From contig NZ_AP012330.1 in the NCBI RefSeq assembly GCF_001025215.1, forward strand, positions 1,922,001-1,986,000: a stretch of 64,000 nucleotides of DNA, in the 5' to 3' direction. The notes under the pieces were generated by a model. It saw only the letters and a program-made list of their open reading frames with translations. It did not search any database and had not been told where the DNA came from. The position numbers and the translations under genes are program-made. This DNA is from Bifidobacterium pseudocatenulatum DSM 20438 = JCM 1200 = LMG 10505 (GTDB lineage Bacteria > Actinomycetota > Actinomycetes > Actinomycetales > Bifidobacteriaceae). Shown here in pieces: positions 30,288 to 39,209 of this stretch (positions are counted from its first letter, which is position 1; each line of letters opens with the position of its first letter).

Positions 30288-31049
30288 GTGACGGATCTGA
30301 CGCTTATGACGTTCGCTAGCGACCCAGCTACCGTGCTTCCTTCTCTGGCGCTGCTTTCCCACCGCGTACGCGTGCTACCAATGGACGCGGCAAGTCTGGT
30401 GAAAATGCCGGAAAACACCATTCTTTTTCTGGATGCGCGAGATGATCTGGCCACGGCGAAAACATTGTGCCGCCTGATTCATGCATCCGGACTGTCCACG
30501 CCGATCGTGCTCGTCCTCACCGAGGGTGGCTTCACCGTGGTCAATTCGCAGTGGGGCATCGCCGACGTGGTGGTGGCGTCCGCTTCCCCGGCCGAAGTTG
30601 AGGGGCGTCTTCGCTTGGTATCCGAGCGCGGCAACTCGCCGGTCAATGCGGTTTCCGGTTCCGGAGAATCGGGCGTGCAGAACGAAGACGGCATGATCCA
30701 CTCCGGCGACCTGGTGGTGGACACCAACGGCTATACGGCAAGTCTGCATGGGCATCCGATCGACTTGGCATACAAGGAGTTCGAGCTTCTCAAGTACCTC
30801 GTGCAGCATCCGGGACGCGTGTTCACCCGCGCGCAGCTGCTGCAGGAAGTGTGGGGCTATGACTATTACGGCGGCACCCGCACCGTCGACGTGCATATCC
30901 GTCGTCTTCGCGCCAAGCTGGGCGGCGAATACGAGCATGTGATCGGTACCGTGCGCAATGTCGGCTATCGTTTTGATCCTCCGGAAGAAGAGGAAGGCGA
31001 GGCGGCAGCCAAGGACGCCGCAGCCCACAACGCTTCGAGCGAAAACTGA
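30288..31049 (+). CDS. glnR: GlnR-type nitrogen regulator (OmpR family)
   Basis: A 253-aa orphan response regulator, close to Streptomyces and Mycobacterium GlnR. The atypical receiver has one acidic-pocket Asp (Asp49, ILFLDARDDL) and LVLTEGG; orphan GlnR proteins work without phosphorylation. The winged-helix domain contains YKEFELLKYLVQHPGRVFTR and GGTRTVDVHIRRLRAKLG, almost identical to the family. It controls ammonium assimilation genes. The tail after residue 230 is Glu/Ala-rich. GTG start with GGGAG at 5 nt. Confidence 0.93.
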   Translation: MTDLTLMTFASDPATVLPSLALLSHRVRVLPMDAASLVKMPENTILFLDARDDLATAKTLCRLIHASGLSTPIVLVLTEGGFTVVNSQWGIADVVVASASPAEVEGRLRLVSERGNSPVNAVSGSGESGVQNEDGMIHSGDLVVDTNGYTASLHGHPIDLAYKEFELLKYLVQHPGRVFTRAQLLQEVWGYDYYGGTRTVDVHIRRLRAKLGGEYEHVIGTVRNVGYRFDPPEEEEGEAAAKDAAAHNASSEN

Positions 31050-31065
31050 TTGTCGCACTATTCGC

Positions 31066-31102
31066 ATTGCAAGCATTGCCTGCGATTTGCGATGCTTGCG
31101 AT
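31066..31102 (+). other. Hairpin after glnR without T tract
   Basis: An 11-bp stem (core GCAAGCAT at 31069-31076 with ATGCTTGC at 31092-31099). No U-tail, so termination is uncertain. Confidence 0.4.
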
Positions 31103-31185
31103 TGCCACGATACTTGCGATCTGACTGTCGGCTATCTCACTTTCGTACGCGCGATTGCATATTCATGCGACGGTAGACTGGTGCC

Positions 31186-31851
31186 ATGCCCCGGGAATCG
31201 AAACAAGCGCGACTGTCACGCATGCATCAGGAATACGCCGTATTGTGCGAGGAGATTCCGCATCCGAAATGCGCGCTGAATTTTTCAAACCCGTTTGAGC
31301 TGCTGGTGGCGACCGTGCTAAGCGCGCAAACCACCGACAAACGCGTGAATATGGTCACACCGGAATTATTCGGCGAATATCCGGGACCGGCCGCACTTGC
31401 GAGCGCCAATCCCGAACACGTGGAAAGCATCATTCATTCCATCGGATTTCATCATACGAAGGCAAAGAACATCATCGGACTTTCTTACGCATTGTGCGAA
31501 CGGTTCGACGGCGAGGTGCCGCAAACCATGGATGCTTTGACAAGTCTGCCCGGGGTCGGGCGCAAAACCGCGAACGTGGTGCTTGGCAATGCTTTTGGCG
31601 TGCCGGGATTCCCTGTCGACACGCATGTGATCCGTGTGACCGGGCGGCTGCGCTGGCGTTCGGACTGGGCGAGCGGCTCCCCCGACCCCAAAGCCATCGA
31701 ACGAGAGATCACCGCCTGCTTCCCGCCCGAAGAGTGGACGGACCTGTCTCACAGGCTGATATTGCATGGTCGTGCCATATGCCATGCGCGCAAGCCCGAC
31801 TGCCTCAACTGCCCCCTTAACGACACCTGTCCGAGCGCATTCGCAGCGTAA
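31186..31851 (+). CDS. nth: Endonuclease III
   Basis: A 221-aa base-excision repair glycosylase/AP lyase acting on oxidised pyrimidines. The helix-hairpin-helix LPGVGRKTANV carries catalytic Lys127, and Asp145 lies in VDTHVIRV. The [4Fe-4S] ligands Cys199, Cys206, Cys209 and Cys215 follow the C-X6-C-X2-C-X5-C pattern. A TAGACT box (31174-31179) ends 6 nt before the ATG with no SD, which implies leaderless translation. Confidence 0.96.
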   Translation: MPRESKQARLSRMHQEYAVLCEEIPHPKCALNFSNPFELLVATVLSAQTTDKRVNMVTPELFGEYPGPAALASANPEHVESIIHSIGFHHTKAKNIIGLSYALCERFDGEVPQTMDALTSLPGVGRKTANVVLGNAFGVPGFPVDTHVIRVTGRLRWRSDWASGSPDPKAIEREITACFPPEEWTDLSHRLILHGRAICHARKPDCLNCPLNDTCPSAFAA

Positions 31852-31893
31852 CGCGCATGCCCGCTGTAGCCTGTGCCAACTAGACTCAGCACC

Positions 31894-33456
31894 ATGGAAG
31901 ACACCATGGAAGAAGAAAACGGGCGGGAAGCCAAGCTGAAAGCCGAAATCACGCGATGGCTGATCTTTTTCGGCGTCGCCATCATGCTCAGCGTCATGAC
32001 CTGGCTGGGCTGGTCGCTGACGAACCGCAAAAATCCGATTACCTCCTTCACCACGCTCGTTTCCGACTCCTCCGTGGCCATCGGCATTCAGGGCAGCGCG
32101 CCGGAATCGCTCGACATCCGCACCGAACAGGGCACCGCGCTGGAGCAGGCGCTGCTCGAAAACGTGTACGAAACCCTGGTGTCACGCAGCGAAACCAACA
32201 AACTGCAGCCGTCAATCGCGAAATCATGGCAGATTTCCGACGACGGACTGACCTACACGTTCACGCTCAACAGCAACATGACCTTCGCCAACGGACACAA
32301 GCTCGACTCGTCCGACGTGGTCTGGTCGCTGCAAAACGTCATCAACAACAATTACGTGGGATCCGACCAACTTGGTAGTCTCAAGGAAATCACCAATCCC
32401 GACGAAAAAACGGTGGTCATCACCCTCAATCAGCCGAATCCGTGCCTTCTGCGCGCGTTGAGCGGGCGTGCCGGCATTGTTTACGATGAGGAAAGCACGG
32501 CGAATTACGGCAAGAAAGCCGTGGGATCGGGACCGTTCACCGTGGAAGCCTCGTCGAAAACACAGATCGTGCTGCAGCGCAACGACTCGTATTGGGGCAC
32601 CAAAGCCGCCGCATCGCAAATAACGCTGTATTACTACGCTTCCGAAGATTCGCTGGTCAGCGCCATGGAAGCCAAGAAAATCAGCATGGCATTGCCGTTG
32701 AGCGCGTCTGCCGCCGATGAGCTCAACCAGCAAAGCGGCATCAACTCCGACAGCGGCATCAGCTTCGACAAAGTGATGCTCGCCTTCAATAACGGCACCG
32801 AAAGCCCGTTCTCCGACGAGCAGATCCGCAAAATGACGAGATACGCCATCGACGCGCAGACCATCGCCAAAGACGCTCCGGACGCCTATTCGCCGCTCGG
32901 AGGCCCGATAAGCCCGCTGGAAGACGGGTATGAGGATCTGAGCGAACTGTTCCCCTACAATCTTGAGCAGGGCCAGCAGATGCGCAGCTATTTCGGCGCA
33001 TACTATATCGCCGATATCGATCTGCTGGTGCCCAAGGAATATGAGCAGATCGGCAACACCGTGAAATCGGCGATCGAACAGCTCAATATCGGCGTCAATC
33101 TGGAAGTGCTCGATTCCGCGGCGCAAGTCACGGAACGCATGAACGCGGGCACCTACAATATCGCGCTCACCACCATGAGCGGCGAAAACGATGCGAGCGT
33201 ATTCACCGACGGCCAGAGCGTGTTCCATTATGAGAACGGCGATGTGCAGCAGGCATATGCGGACGCGATGGCGGCCACCAATGATGACGATTATCAGGCA
33301 CGCATGCGCACGTATGCACGCGCCGTCAGCGAAAACGCGGCAAGCGACTGGCTGTACACGCGCAAGAATTTCATGGCGGTAAGCGACCAATTGCAGGGAT
33401 ATCCGAAAAATCTGACCGACCGTCTGCTGCCGTTGAGCAGAGTGAAGTTGCAGTGA
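31894..33456 (+). CDS. Membrane-anchored SBP family 5 solute-binding protein
   Basis: A 520-aa extracytoplasmic solute-binding protein of the dipeptide/oligopeptide (SBP_bac_5) class. The fold signature is present: LLENVYETLVSRSETNKLQPSIAKSW (in part), TFTLNSNMTFANGHKLDSSDVVWSL and VGSGPFTV. In place of a lipobox it has an uncleaved transmembrane segment at about residues 21-43. No ABC permease or ATPase genes are adjacent, so it either serves a distant transporter or acts alone. ATG 31894 follows TAGACT (31881-31886) after 7 nt; an upstream in-frame GTG (31873) lies before that box. Confidence 0.85.
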   Translation: MEDTMEEENGREAKLKAEITRWLIFFGVAIMLSVMTWLGWSLTNRKNPITSFTTLVSDSSVAIGIQGSAPESLDIRTEQGTALEQALLENVYETLVSRSETNKLQPSIAKSWQISDDGLTYTFTLNSNMTFANGHKLDSSDVVWSLQNVINNNYVGSDQLGSLKEITNPDEKTVVITLNQPNPCLLRALSGRAGIVYDEESTANYGKKAVGSGPFTVEASSKTQIVLQRNDSYWGTKAAASQITLYYYASEDSLVSAMEAKKISMALPLSASAADELNQQSGINSDSGISFDKVMLAFNNGTESPFSDEQIRKMTRYAIDAQTIAKDAPDAYSPLGGPISPLEDGYEDLSELFPYNLEQGQQMRSYFGAYYIADIDLLVPKEYEQIGNTVKSAIEQLNIGVNLEVLDSAAQVTERMNAGTYNIALTTMSGENDASVFTDGQSVFHYENGDVQQAYADAMAATNDDDYQARMRTYARAVSENAASDWLYTRKNFMAVSDQLQGYPKNLTDRLLPLSRVKLQ

Positions 33457-33584
33457 TTTTCCCGCGATTGTCAATCAATCGCCGAACACTGCGGACAATC
33501 CGTGTGTTGCGCTGATTTTCTTGCGATTTCGGCATTCGGCTGCAGTTCCGTAAGTTGTCACATTCGCTTTCTAGACTAGCGTTT

Positions 33585-36371
33585 ATGACTGAAAGCCAAG
33601 ATAATACCATCAACGCGAACCTCACGCCGCTGCCCGACAAGGTCGGCGTGGACGGTCTCGAAGACAAGTGGCGCGAAGTCTGGGACGAAAGCGAAGTCTA
33701 CAAGTTCCAGGGCACCCGCGACCGCAAGGCCGTGTATTCCATCGATACCCCGCCGCCCACCGTTTCCGGCCACCTGCACGTGGGCCACGTGTTCTCGTAC
33801 ACGCATACCGATGTGATCGCGCGATTCAAGCGCATGAACGGCTACGACGTGTTCTACCCGATGGGCTGGGATGACAACGGCCTGCCAACCGAACGCCGTG
33901 TGCAGAACTATTACGGCGTGCGTGTGGACACCTCCCTCAAGTACGATCCTGATTTCGTGCCGCCGTTCGAAGGCACCGATGGCAAGAAGATCGACGCCAA
34001 GGATCAGGTTCCGATCTCCCGTAAGAACTTCATCGAACTGTGCGAGAAGCTCACCGCCCAGGATGAGAAGCAGTTCGAGGCGCTGTGGCGTTCCCTCGGC
34101 CTGTCCATCGACTGGACGCAGACCTACCACACCATCGGCGAGCACCCGCAGCGCGTGGCCCAGAAGGCGTTCCTGCGCAATCTGGCCCGCGGCGAAGCGT
34201 ATCAGAAAGACGCTCCGGGCCTGTGGGATGTGACCTTCCAGACCGCAGTGGCCCAGGCCGAGCTGGAATCCCGCGAATATCCGGGCTTCTACCACAAGGT
34301 GGCGTTCCGCTTCGAAGACGGCACTCCGATCTACATCGAAACCACCCGTCCGGAACTGCTGGCAGCCTGCGGCGCACTGATCGCGCACCCGGATGACGAG
34401 CGTTACAAGCCGTATTTCGGCCAGTACGTCTACTCCCCGCTGTTCCACGTGAAGGTGCCGATTCTGGCGCACAAGGCCGCGGAAATGGACAAGGGCGCAG
34501 GTATCGCCATGTGCTGTACGTTCGGTGACGTGACCGACGTTGAGTGGTGGCGTGATCTGAACCTGCCGCTGCGTTCCATCATCCAGCGCAACGGACGCAT
34601 CGTGATGGACACCCCGGACTGGATCGAAGACGAGGAAGGCAAGCGCATCTTCCAGGAAACCGCCGGCAAGACGACATTCTCCGCACGCAAGATCATCGTC
34701 GACGCACTGCGCGAATCCGGCGATCTTGACGGCGAACCGACTCCGACCAAGCGTATGACGAACTTCTACGAGAAGGGTGACAAGCCGCTCGAAATCGTCA
34801 CTTCCCGCCAGTGGTACCTCAAGAACGGCGGCACCGATCAGAAGCTGAACGCCGAACTGATCGAACGCGGTCGCGAACTGAACTTCCATCCTGATTTCAT
34901 GCGCGTGCGTTACGAAAACTGGGTGAACGGCCTGAATGGCGATTGGCTGATCTCCCGTCAGCGCTTCTTCGGCGTGCCGTTCCCGCTGTGGTATCCGGTG
35001 AAGGAAGATGGCACCGCCGATTACGATCATCCGATCGTGCCGAGCGAGGACCGCCTGCCGATCGATCCGACCGACGATGTGCCGGAAGGCTACAGCGAGG
35101 ACCAGCGCGACGTGCCCGGTGGCTTCACCGCCGAACCTGACATCATGGATACGTGGGCGACCTCGTCGCTCACCCCGCAGATCGTGACCCGCTGGGAAGA
35201 GCCAGGCGAAGAGAACCAGGCGATTTTCAACGCCACCTTCCCGATGGATCTGCGTCCGCAGGGTCAGGACATCATCCGCACCTGGCTGTTCTCCACCGTG
35301 GATCGCGCGCATCTCGAGAACAAGTGTCTGCCGTGGGCCAATGCCACCCTGTCTGGATGGATTCTTGATCCGGATCACAAGAAGATGTCGAAGTCCAAGG
35401 GCAACGTAGTTGTGCCAGACAAGCCGATCAAGCAGTTCGGCGCCGACGCGGTGCGTTATTGGGCCGCTGCGGCACGTTTGGGCCTGGATGCCACCTACGA
35501 CGAAGGCCAGATGAAGATCGGCCGCCGTTTGGCCATCAAGCTGCTCAACGCCACCAAGTTCGCACTGGCCATCGGCCGTGAGGATGAGAACCACCATGTG
35601 GGCGCTCCGGCAACCGCAAGCTGGAACCCTGCCGACGTGACCGAGCCGCTGGACCGCGCAGCCATGGCCAAGATGGCCCTCGTAGTGCGCGAAGCCACCG
35701 AAAGCCTCAACAACTACGAGCATTCCAAGGCTTTGGAAGTCATCGAAAACTACTTCTGGCAGTTCTGCGACGATTACATCGAGCTGGTCAAGAACCGTGC
35801 ATACGGCACCGCAGACTCCACCGGCCATGTGCCGAGCGAGAAGGCCGTGAAGTCCGCTCGCACCGCGCTGGGACTGGGCTTGGATGCCTTCGCACGCCTG
35901 CTGGCACCGTACCTGCCGTACGCCACCGAAGAAGTGTGGAGCTGGATGCATGAGGGCGAAGGCTCCGTGCACCACGCCGCATGGCCGAAGGCTGAAACGT
36001 ACGATGCGGCCGCAGCAGCCGTCTCCCCGGAGCTGCTCACCCATGCCGGTGAAGCTCTGGCCGCGCTGCGTGGCATCAAGTCGAAGGCCAAGGTTTCAAT
36101 GAAGACCCCGATCCTTTCCGTGCAGCTGGGCGTTTCCGATGAAGCGCGCGAATCCATCGAAAGCGCATTGGGCGATATCGCCGAGGCCGGTCGCGTGGTC
36201 GGACGCATCTCCTTCATGGGAGCGGCCGCCGCACTGAAGGCCGTCAAGGAAACCGCCGAAGCAGCCAAGGAAGCCGTCAAGGAGGCCAAGGCTGATGCCG
36301 AAGCCGCCATCGACGTGATTGTGGCCGACAGCGAACTTGGAGAGCCGCCGGCTAAAAAGCCGAAGAACTAA
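33585..36371 (+). CDS. valS: Valyl-tRNA synthetase
   Basis: A 928-aa class I synthetase that charges tRNA-Val and edits mischarged Thr. Motifs: HIGH as HLHVGH (63-68) within PPPTVSGHLHVGHVFSY, GWDDNGLPTE, and KMSKS at 600-604. The Val/Ile-type editing domain lies between. The C-terminal coiled coil is Ala/Glu/Lys-rich and ends in PPAKKPKN. TAGACT (33572-33577) lies 7 nt before the ATG and there is no SD. The 3' end overlaps a short duplicated sequence (see repeat at 36347-36476). Confidence 0.97.
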   Translation: MTESQDNTINANLTPLPDKVGVDGLEDKWREVWDESEVYKFQGTRDRKAVYSIDTPPPTVSGHLHVGHVFSYTHTDVIARFKRMNGYDVFYPMGWDDNGLPTERRVQNYYGVRVDTSLKYDPDFVPPFEGTDGKKIDAKDQVPISRKNFIELCEKLTAQDEKQFEALWRSLGLSIDWTQTYHTIGEHPQRVAQKAFLRNLARGEAYQKDAPGLWDVTFQTAVAQAELESREYPGFYHKVAFRFEDGTPIYIETTRPELLAACGALIAHPDDERYKPYFGQYVYSPLFHVKVPILAHKAAEMDKGAGIAMCCTFGDVTDVEWWRDLNLPLRSIIQRNGRIVMDTPDWIEDEEGKRIFQETAGKTTFSARKIIVDALRESGDLDGEPTPTKRMTNFYEKGDKPLEIVTSRQWYLKNGGTDQKLNAELIERGRELNFHPDFMRVRYENWVNGLNGDWLISRQRFFGVPFPLWYPVKEDGTADYDHPIVPSEDRLPIDPTDDVPEGYSEDQRDVPGGFTAEPDIMDTWATSSLTPQIVTRWEEPGEENQAIFNATFPMDLRPQGQDIIRTWLFSTVDRAHLENKCLPWANATLSGWILDPDHKKMSKSKGNVVVPDKPIKQFGADAVRYWAAAARLGLDATYDEGQMKIGRRLAIKLLNATKFALAIGREDENHHVGAPATASWNPADVTEPLDRAAMAKMALVVREATESLNNYEHSKALEVIENYFWQFCDDYIELVKNRAYGTADSTGHVPSEKAVKSARTALGLGLDAFARLLAPYLPYATEEVWSWMHEGEGSVHHAAWPKAETYDAAAAAVSPELLTHAGEALAALRGIKSKAKVSMKTPILSVQLGVSDEARESIESALGDIAEAGRVVGRISFMGAAAALKAVKETAEAAKEAVKEAKADAEAAIDVIVADSELGEPPAKKPKN

Positions 36372-36476
36372 TGGCAACTGTAGGTGAAACCGGCAGCCTT
36401 CGTGGCAAAGCCGTTCACTTCACCTACAGACAGTCCACAGGACTGTCTGCTTAACGGCTCAGCCGGCTAAAAAGCC
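36347..36476 (+). repeat. Direct duplication flanking hairpin-rich segment at valS 3' end
   Basis: GCCGGCTAAAAAGCC at 36347-36361 recurs at 36462-36476, each followed by (G/T)AAGA. The 100 bp between them contain two hairpins, GTAGGTGAA/TTCACCTAC and GACAGTCC/GGACTGTC. The first copy is the end of valS; the second runs into its terminator, as if an element had inserted with target duplication. Confidence 0.6.
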
Positions 36477-36478
36477 TA

Positions 36479-36514
36479 AGAGGGGATCTTCCGCGATTGG
36501 AAGGCCCCCTCTTT
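36479..36514 (+). terminator. Terminator of valS
   Basis: AGAGGGG/CCCCTCT outer stem and TTCC/GGAA inner stem around GCGATT, followed by TTTGTG. Confidence 0.8.
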
Positions 36515-36543
36515 GTGTATCTGGATCCTATGTTCATACTTTT

Positions 36544-38673
36544 TTATAAAACGGGAACTGCAAGCAGATATTGAGATTGCGCGGCCTTAGCAGGCTGCGA
36601 TTGCACAGGCATATCCGGATACAGCTTCTGCAAAGCCTGCTGCAATATTTCGGCAGCGGCCGCAATTTCAACGGTCTCGTCAATCAAATCGCTATTATCA
36701 GGCACAATCAACGTGCGATTTCCGGAACCAGCAATGCCGTATGCTGCAATCGGCAACGCACTTGTCATCAACATTTCGGAAGATGCGGTTTTTCCTGTTG
36801 TTCCAGTATTTTCAGATGCGGAATCTACCGAATCGCCATCGCTGGATTTCTTTGATTCCACTCCCCCGACTTTCGCAACGTTCTTCGACGTGGTATCGGC
36901 AGCCGCGCCAAATGACGATCGCAGGCCGCCCGCGTAGCTCATCACATCATCCATGCTGATGGCGTTCTTGTCGTCCACCAAGCTGGCCGCAGTACCGTCG
37001 GAAGCGTTCTGCTGATTGGCCGCATCCGCCTGCGCGCGTTCCTCTTTGCGTTGGGCCTTGATACGCGCCCGCTCGGCACGGCCCGCAAGCGACGTCTCCG
37101 AAGCCGAGGCAAGTCCCATAGACCCCTTCAACGTAACTTCCGAACCATCGACAGTATCGTCGGAACTGGTCGAATCATCACCTGCATCAAGCTGATCCGC
37201 AAAACGAAGCACGATCTGGTGGAACGCACTGGCCTGACCCGTGTGCTCGCTCGCATCCGCCAACGCCTGCATCGCATCGTCAACCCTGCTTGAAGCCGAC
37301 TTCAACTTCTCATTGCCGTCAATGCTGTTGCGCACATCCGCAATCGCCTGAGATTCCAAGTTTTGCGCCGAACCTGCGGAAGCCCCCAATTCCTTAAGCC
37401 GAGCGGTGTACGCGTCGGTGAAATCCATGGAATACGGAATCATCGCCGAAGAAAGCTGCGACTGGCCGGCACTGTAATCCTTGGCGCCACGCTGCTGCTC
37501 CTCGCCCGCACGCTTGTTGAGTTCCGCCACCAAACCGGATGTGCCACGCTGTTCGATGGTGCGAATCACCTCGTTCACCGCGTCGGCGGCACCCGTATGT
37601 CGGTATGCGGCGCTCACATCGTTGACCGCGTTGGCCAGATCGACCACGGACTGCGCCACCGCAGTATCGCCGTTCAATTCGGCCGCGGTGCCGAGAATGG
37701 CGGTAAGTTGCGTGGTATCGCCAATCGATCCGGAAAGATGCGTCGTATACGAGCCGACGTACGCGTCGATATACCCGTTGAACGCCTGCTCATGTTCCTG
37801 CTCACGCTGGGCGATGGTCGTTTCGGCAAGCTCCTTTTCATGATCGCGCAGTTGTTCGAGCTGCGCGATGAGCTCATGGTTGCGTTGCGATCCGACATTC
37901 GTCAAACCATCCACCAATGTGGATGCGCGATCGGTCAAACTGGTGAGATTGCCATAGCAGCCAGTTCTTTCGGAATCGCAGGCAACAGCGGCGACAGACA
38001 GCGAACTCATGGTGAAGTTTTTCGCAGTCACATACGTATGAATCGTAAGATCCTCACCCGGCTTGCCTACCGCAGCGACCAATGTCGACGAATTGCCGGC
38101 AGACACAAGCACGCCTTCGTCTGAGGTCGCGTCATTGCCGACGCGGTTGGGAATGGTGAACGCGACGATCGGCGTCAGATCAGCCGTTTCCTCCGGTCGT
38201 TCCGATTTCAGATCGATGCGGATGCCGACCACGCCCGATGCACCGGAAATCTTGGATGCGCTGACGGTCGGACCGTCCAAAGTAAAGGTCGCCGTTATAT
38301 CCCACGGCAGTTCCACACGCTCTTGCGGCACGCGCTGCGAAGACGTCGCGCCCTCATCTGCATTCATGTCCGTATCAGTTGCAGAAGCGGCGTCACTCGT
38401 CAAATACAAGCGGCCCGGCTCATCAACGGACTCATATGCGCTCATCACATCGTGCGAGGCCACCGCCGAGACGTACTCGCCGTTCCGACGCACCGCATCA
38501 ACCACATTCGAAACCCCGACCGCGCATACGGGAGCCGCCGAAACCAGCGTTACCGCAATGGACGCAGCCAGCATGTGCCGCAGATGGACACTCGCCACAC
38601 GCATATCACGCTCACCACGCGTGCTATCGGCATGATGGGCACAAGATGCACGAAACGCAACAGAACGACGCAT
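36544..38673 (-). CDS. Large secreted coiled-coil protein, function unknown
   Basis: A 709-aa exported protein. The hydrophobic segment LAASIAVTLVSAAPVCAVG (about residues 35-54) acts as signal peptide, giving a long n-region from ATG 38673; a shorter start at MRVASVHLRHM is also possible. The N-terminal third is beta-rich (WDITATFTLDGP, LTPIVAFTIPNRVG); the middle is helical with repeated Gln/Glu/Ala heptads (about 250-480), and a Ser/Asp-rich linker follows. No LPXTG or C-terminal membrane helix. GAGAGG stands 6 nt before the ATG. No family recognised. Confidence 0.7.
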   Translation of the reverse strand: MRRSVAFRASCAHHADSTRGERDMRVASVHLRHMLAASIAVTLVSAAPVCAVGVSNVVDAVRRNGEYVSAVASHDVMSAYESVDEPGRLYLTSDAASATDTDMNADEGATSSQRVPQERVELPWDITATFTLDGPTVSASKISGASGVVGIRIDLKSERPEETADLTPIVAFTIPNRVGNDATSDEGVLVSAGNSSTLVAAVGKPGEDLTIHTYVTAKNFTMSSLSVAAVACDSERTGCYGNLTSLTDRASTLVDGLTNVGSQRNHELIAQLEQLRDHEKELAETTIAQREQEHEQAFNGYIDAYVGSYTTHLSGSIGDTTQLTAILGTAAELNGDTAVAQSVVDLANAVNDVSAAYRHTGAADAVNEVIRTIEQRGTSGLVAELNKRAGEEQQRGAKDYSAGQSQLSSAMIPYSMDFTDAYTARLKELGASAGSAQNLESQAIADVRNSIDGNEKLKSASSRVDDAMQALADASEHTGQASAFHQIVLRFADQLDAGDDSTSSDDTVDGSEVTLKGSMGLASASETSLAGRAERARIKAQRKEERAQADAANQQNASDGTAASLVDDKNAISMDDVMSYAGGLRSSFGAAADTTSKNVAKVGGVESKKSSDGDSVDSASENTGTTGKTASSEMLMTSALPIAAYGIAGSGNRTLIVPDNSDLIDETVEIAAAAEILQQALQKLYPDMPVQSQPAKAAQSQYLLAVPVL

Positions 38674-38771
38674 GCCGAGCCTCTCAATCGCAATCAAAAC
38701 AACGTTCCAAAGCAATCAATGTAGCGCGCGGCATGCCCCGGCAAGAAACGATTTCGCGGAAAACAGACAGG

Positions 38772-39185
38772 TCAGGCGAATACGTCGAGCACACCCGGAT
38801 CGACGCCGTTCTCGGCGATGCGCTTATGCCTGCGCTTGGCTTCGGTCACCACGAATTCGCGATACATTTCGGCGATGTCGGGATCCAACCCGGCATCGAC
38901 AGCAATGCGGTGCAACCGTTCGATCTGGTAATCCTCACGCTTGTAATCGGCCGGCGCGAAACCCGCGCGGGCTTTCAGCACACCCACTTGGGACGTGTAT
39001 TTGAAGCGTTCCGCCAGTAGGGAAACGATGGCCGTGTCGACATTGTCGATCGACTGGCGCAATGCAGCGATTTTCGCCACGGCATCGGCAACCTCGGGAT
39101 TGCTTTGCGCGGTGCCCGCATCGATGACGGTTTCGGTTTCATGCTCTTCTTCTGGCCGAAGCCAGTCATGTTCGCTATCGCTCAT
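38772..39185 (-). CDS. Chorismate mutase, AroQ class
   Basis: A 137-aa monofunctional chorismate mutase, which converts chorismate to prephenate for Phe/Tyr synthesis. The helical AroQ pattern is clear: LRQSIDNVDTAIVSLLAERFKYTSQVGVLKA (in part LRQSIDNVDTAIVSLLAER), then REDYQIERLHRIAVDAGLD. The first 40 residues are an acidic extension. TAGTCT lies 7 nt before the ATG without SD. Confidence 0.88.
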   Translation of the reverse strand: MSDSEHDWLRPEEEHETETVIDAGTAQSNPEVADAVAKIAALRQSIDNVDTAIVSLLAERFKYTSQVGVLKARAGFAPADYKREDYQIERLHRIAVDAGLDPDIAEMYREFVVTEAKRRHKRIAENGVDPGVLDVFA

Positions 39186-39209
39186 GCGTACAAGACTACC
39201 GCGCGCATG

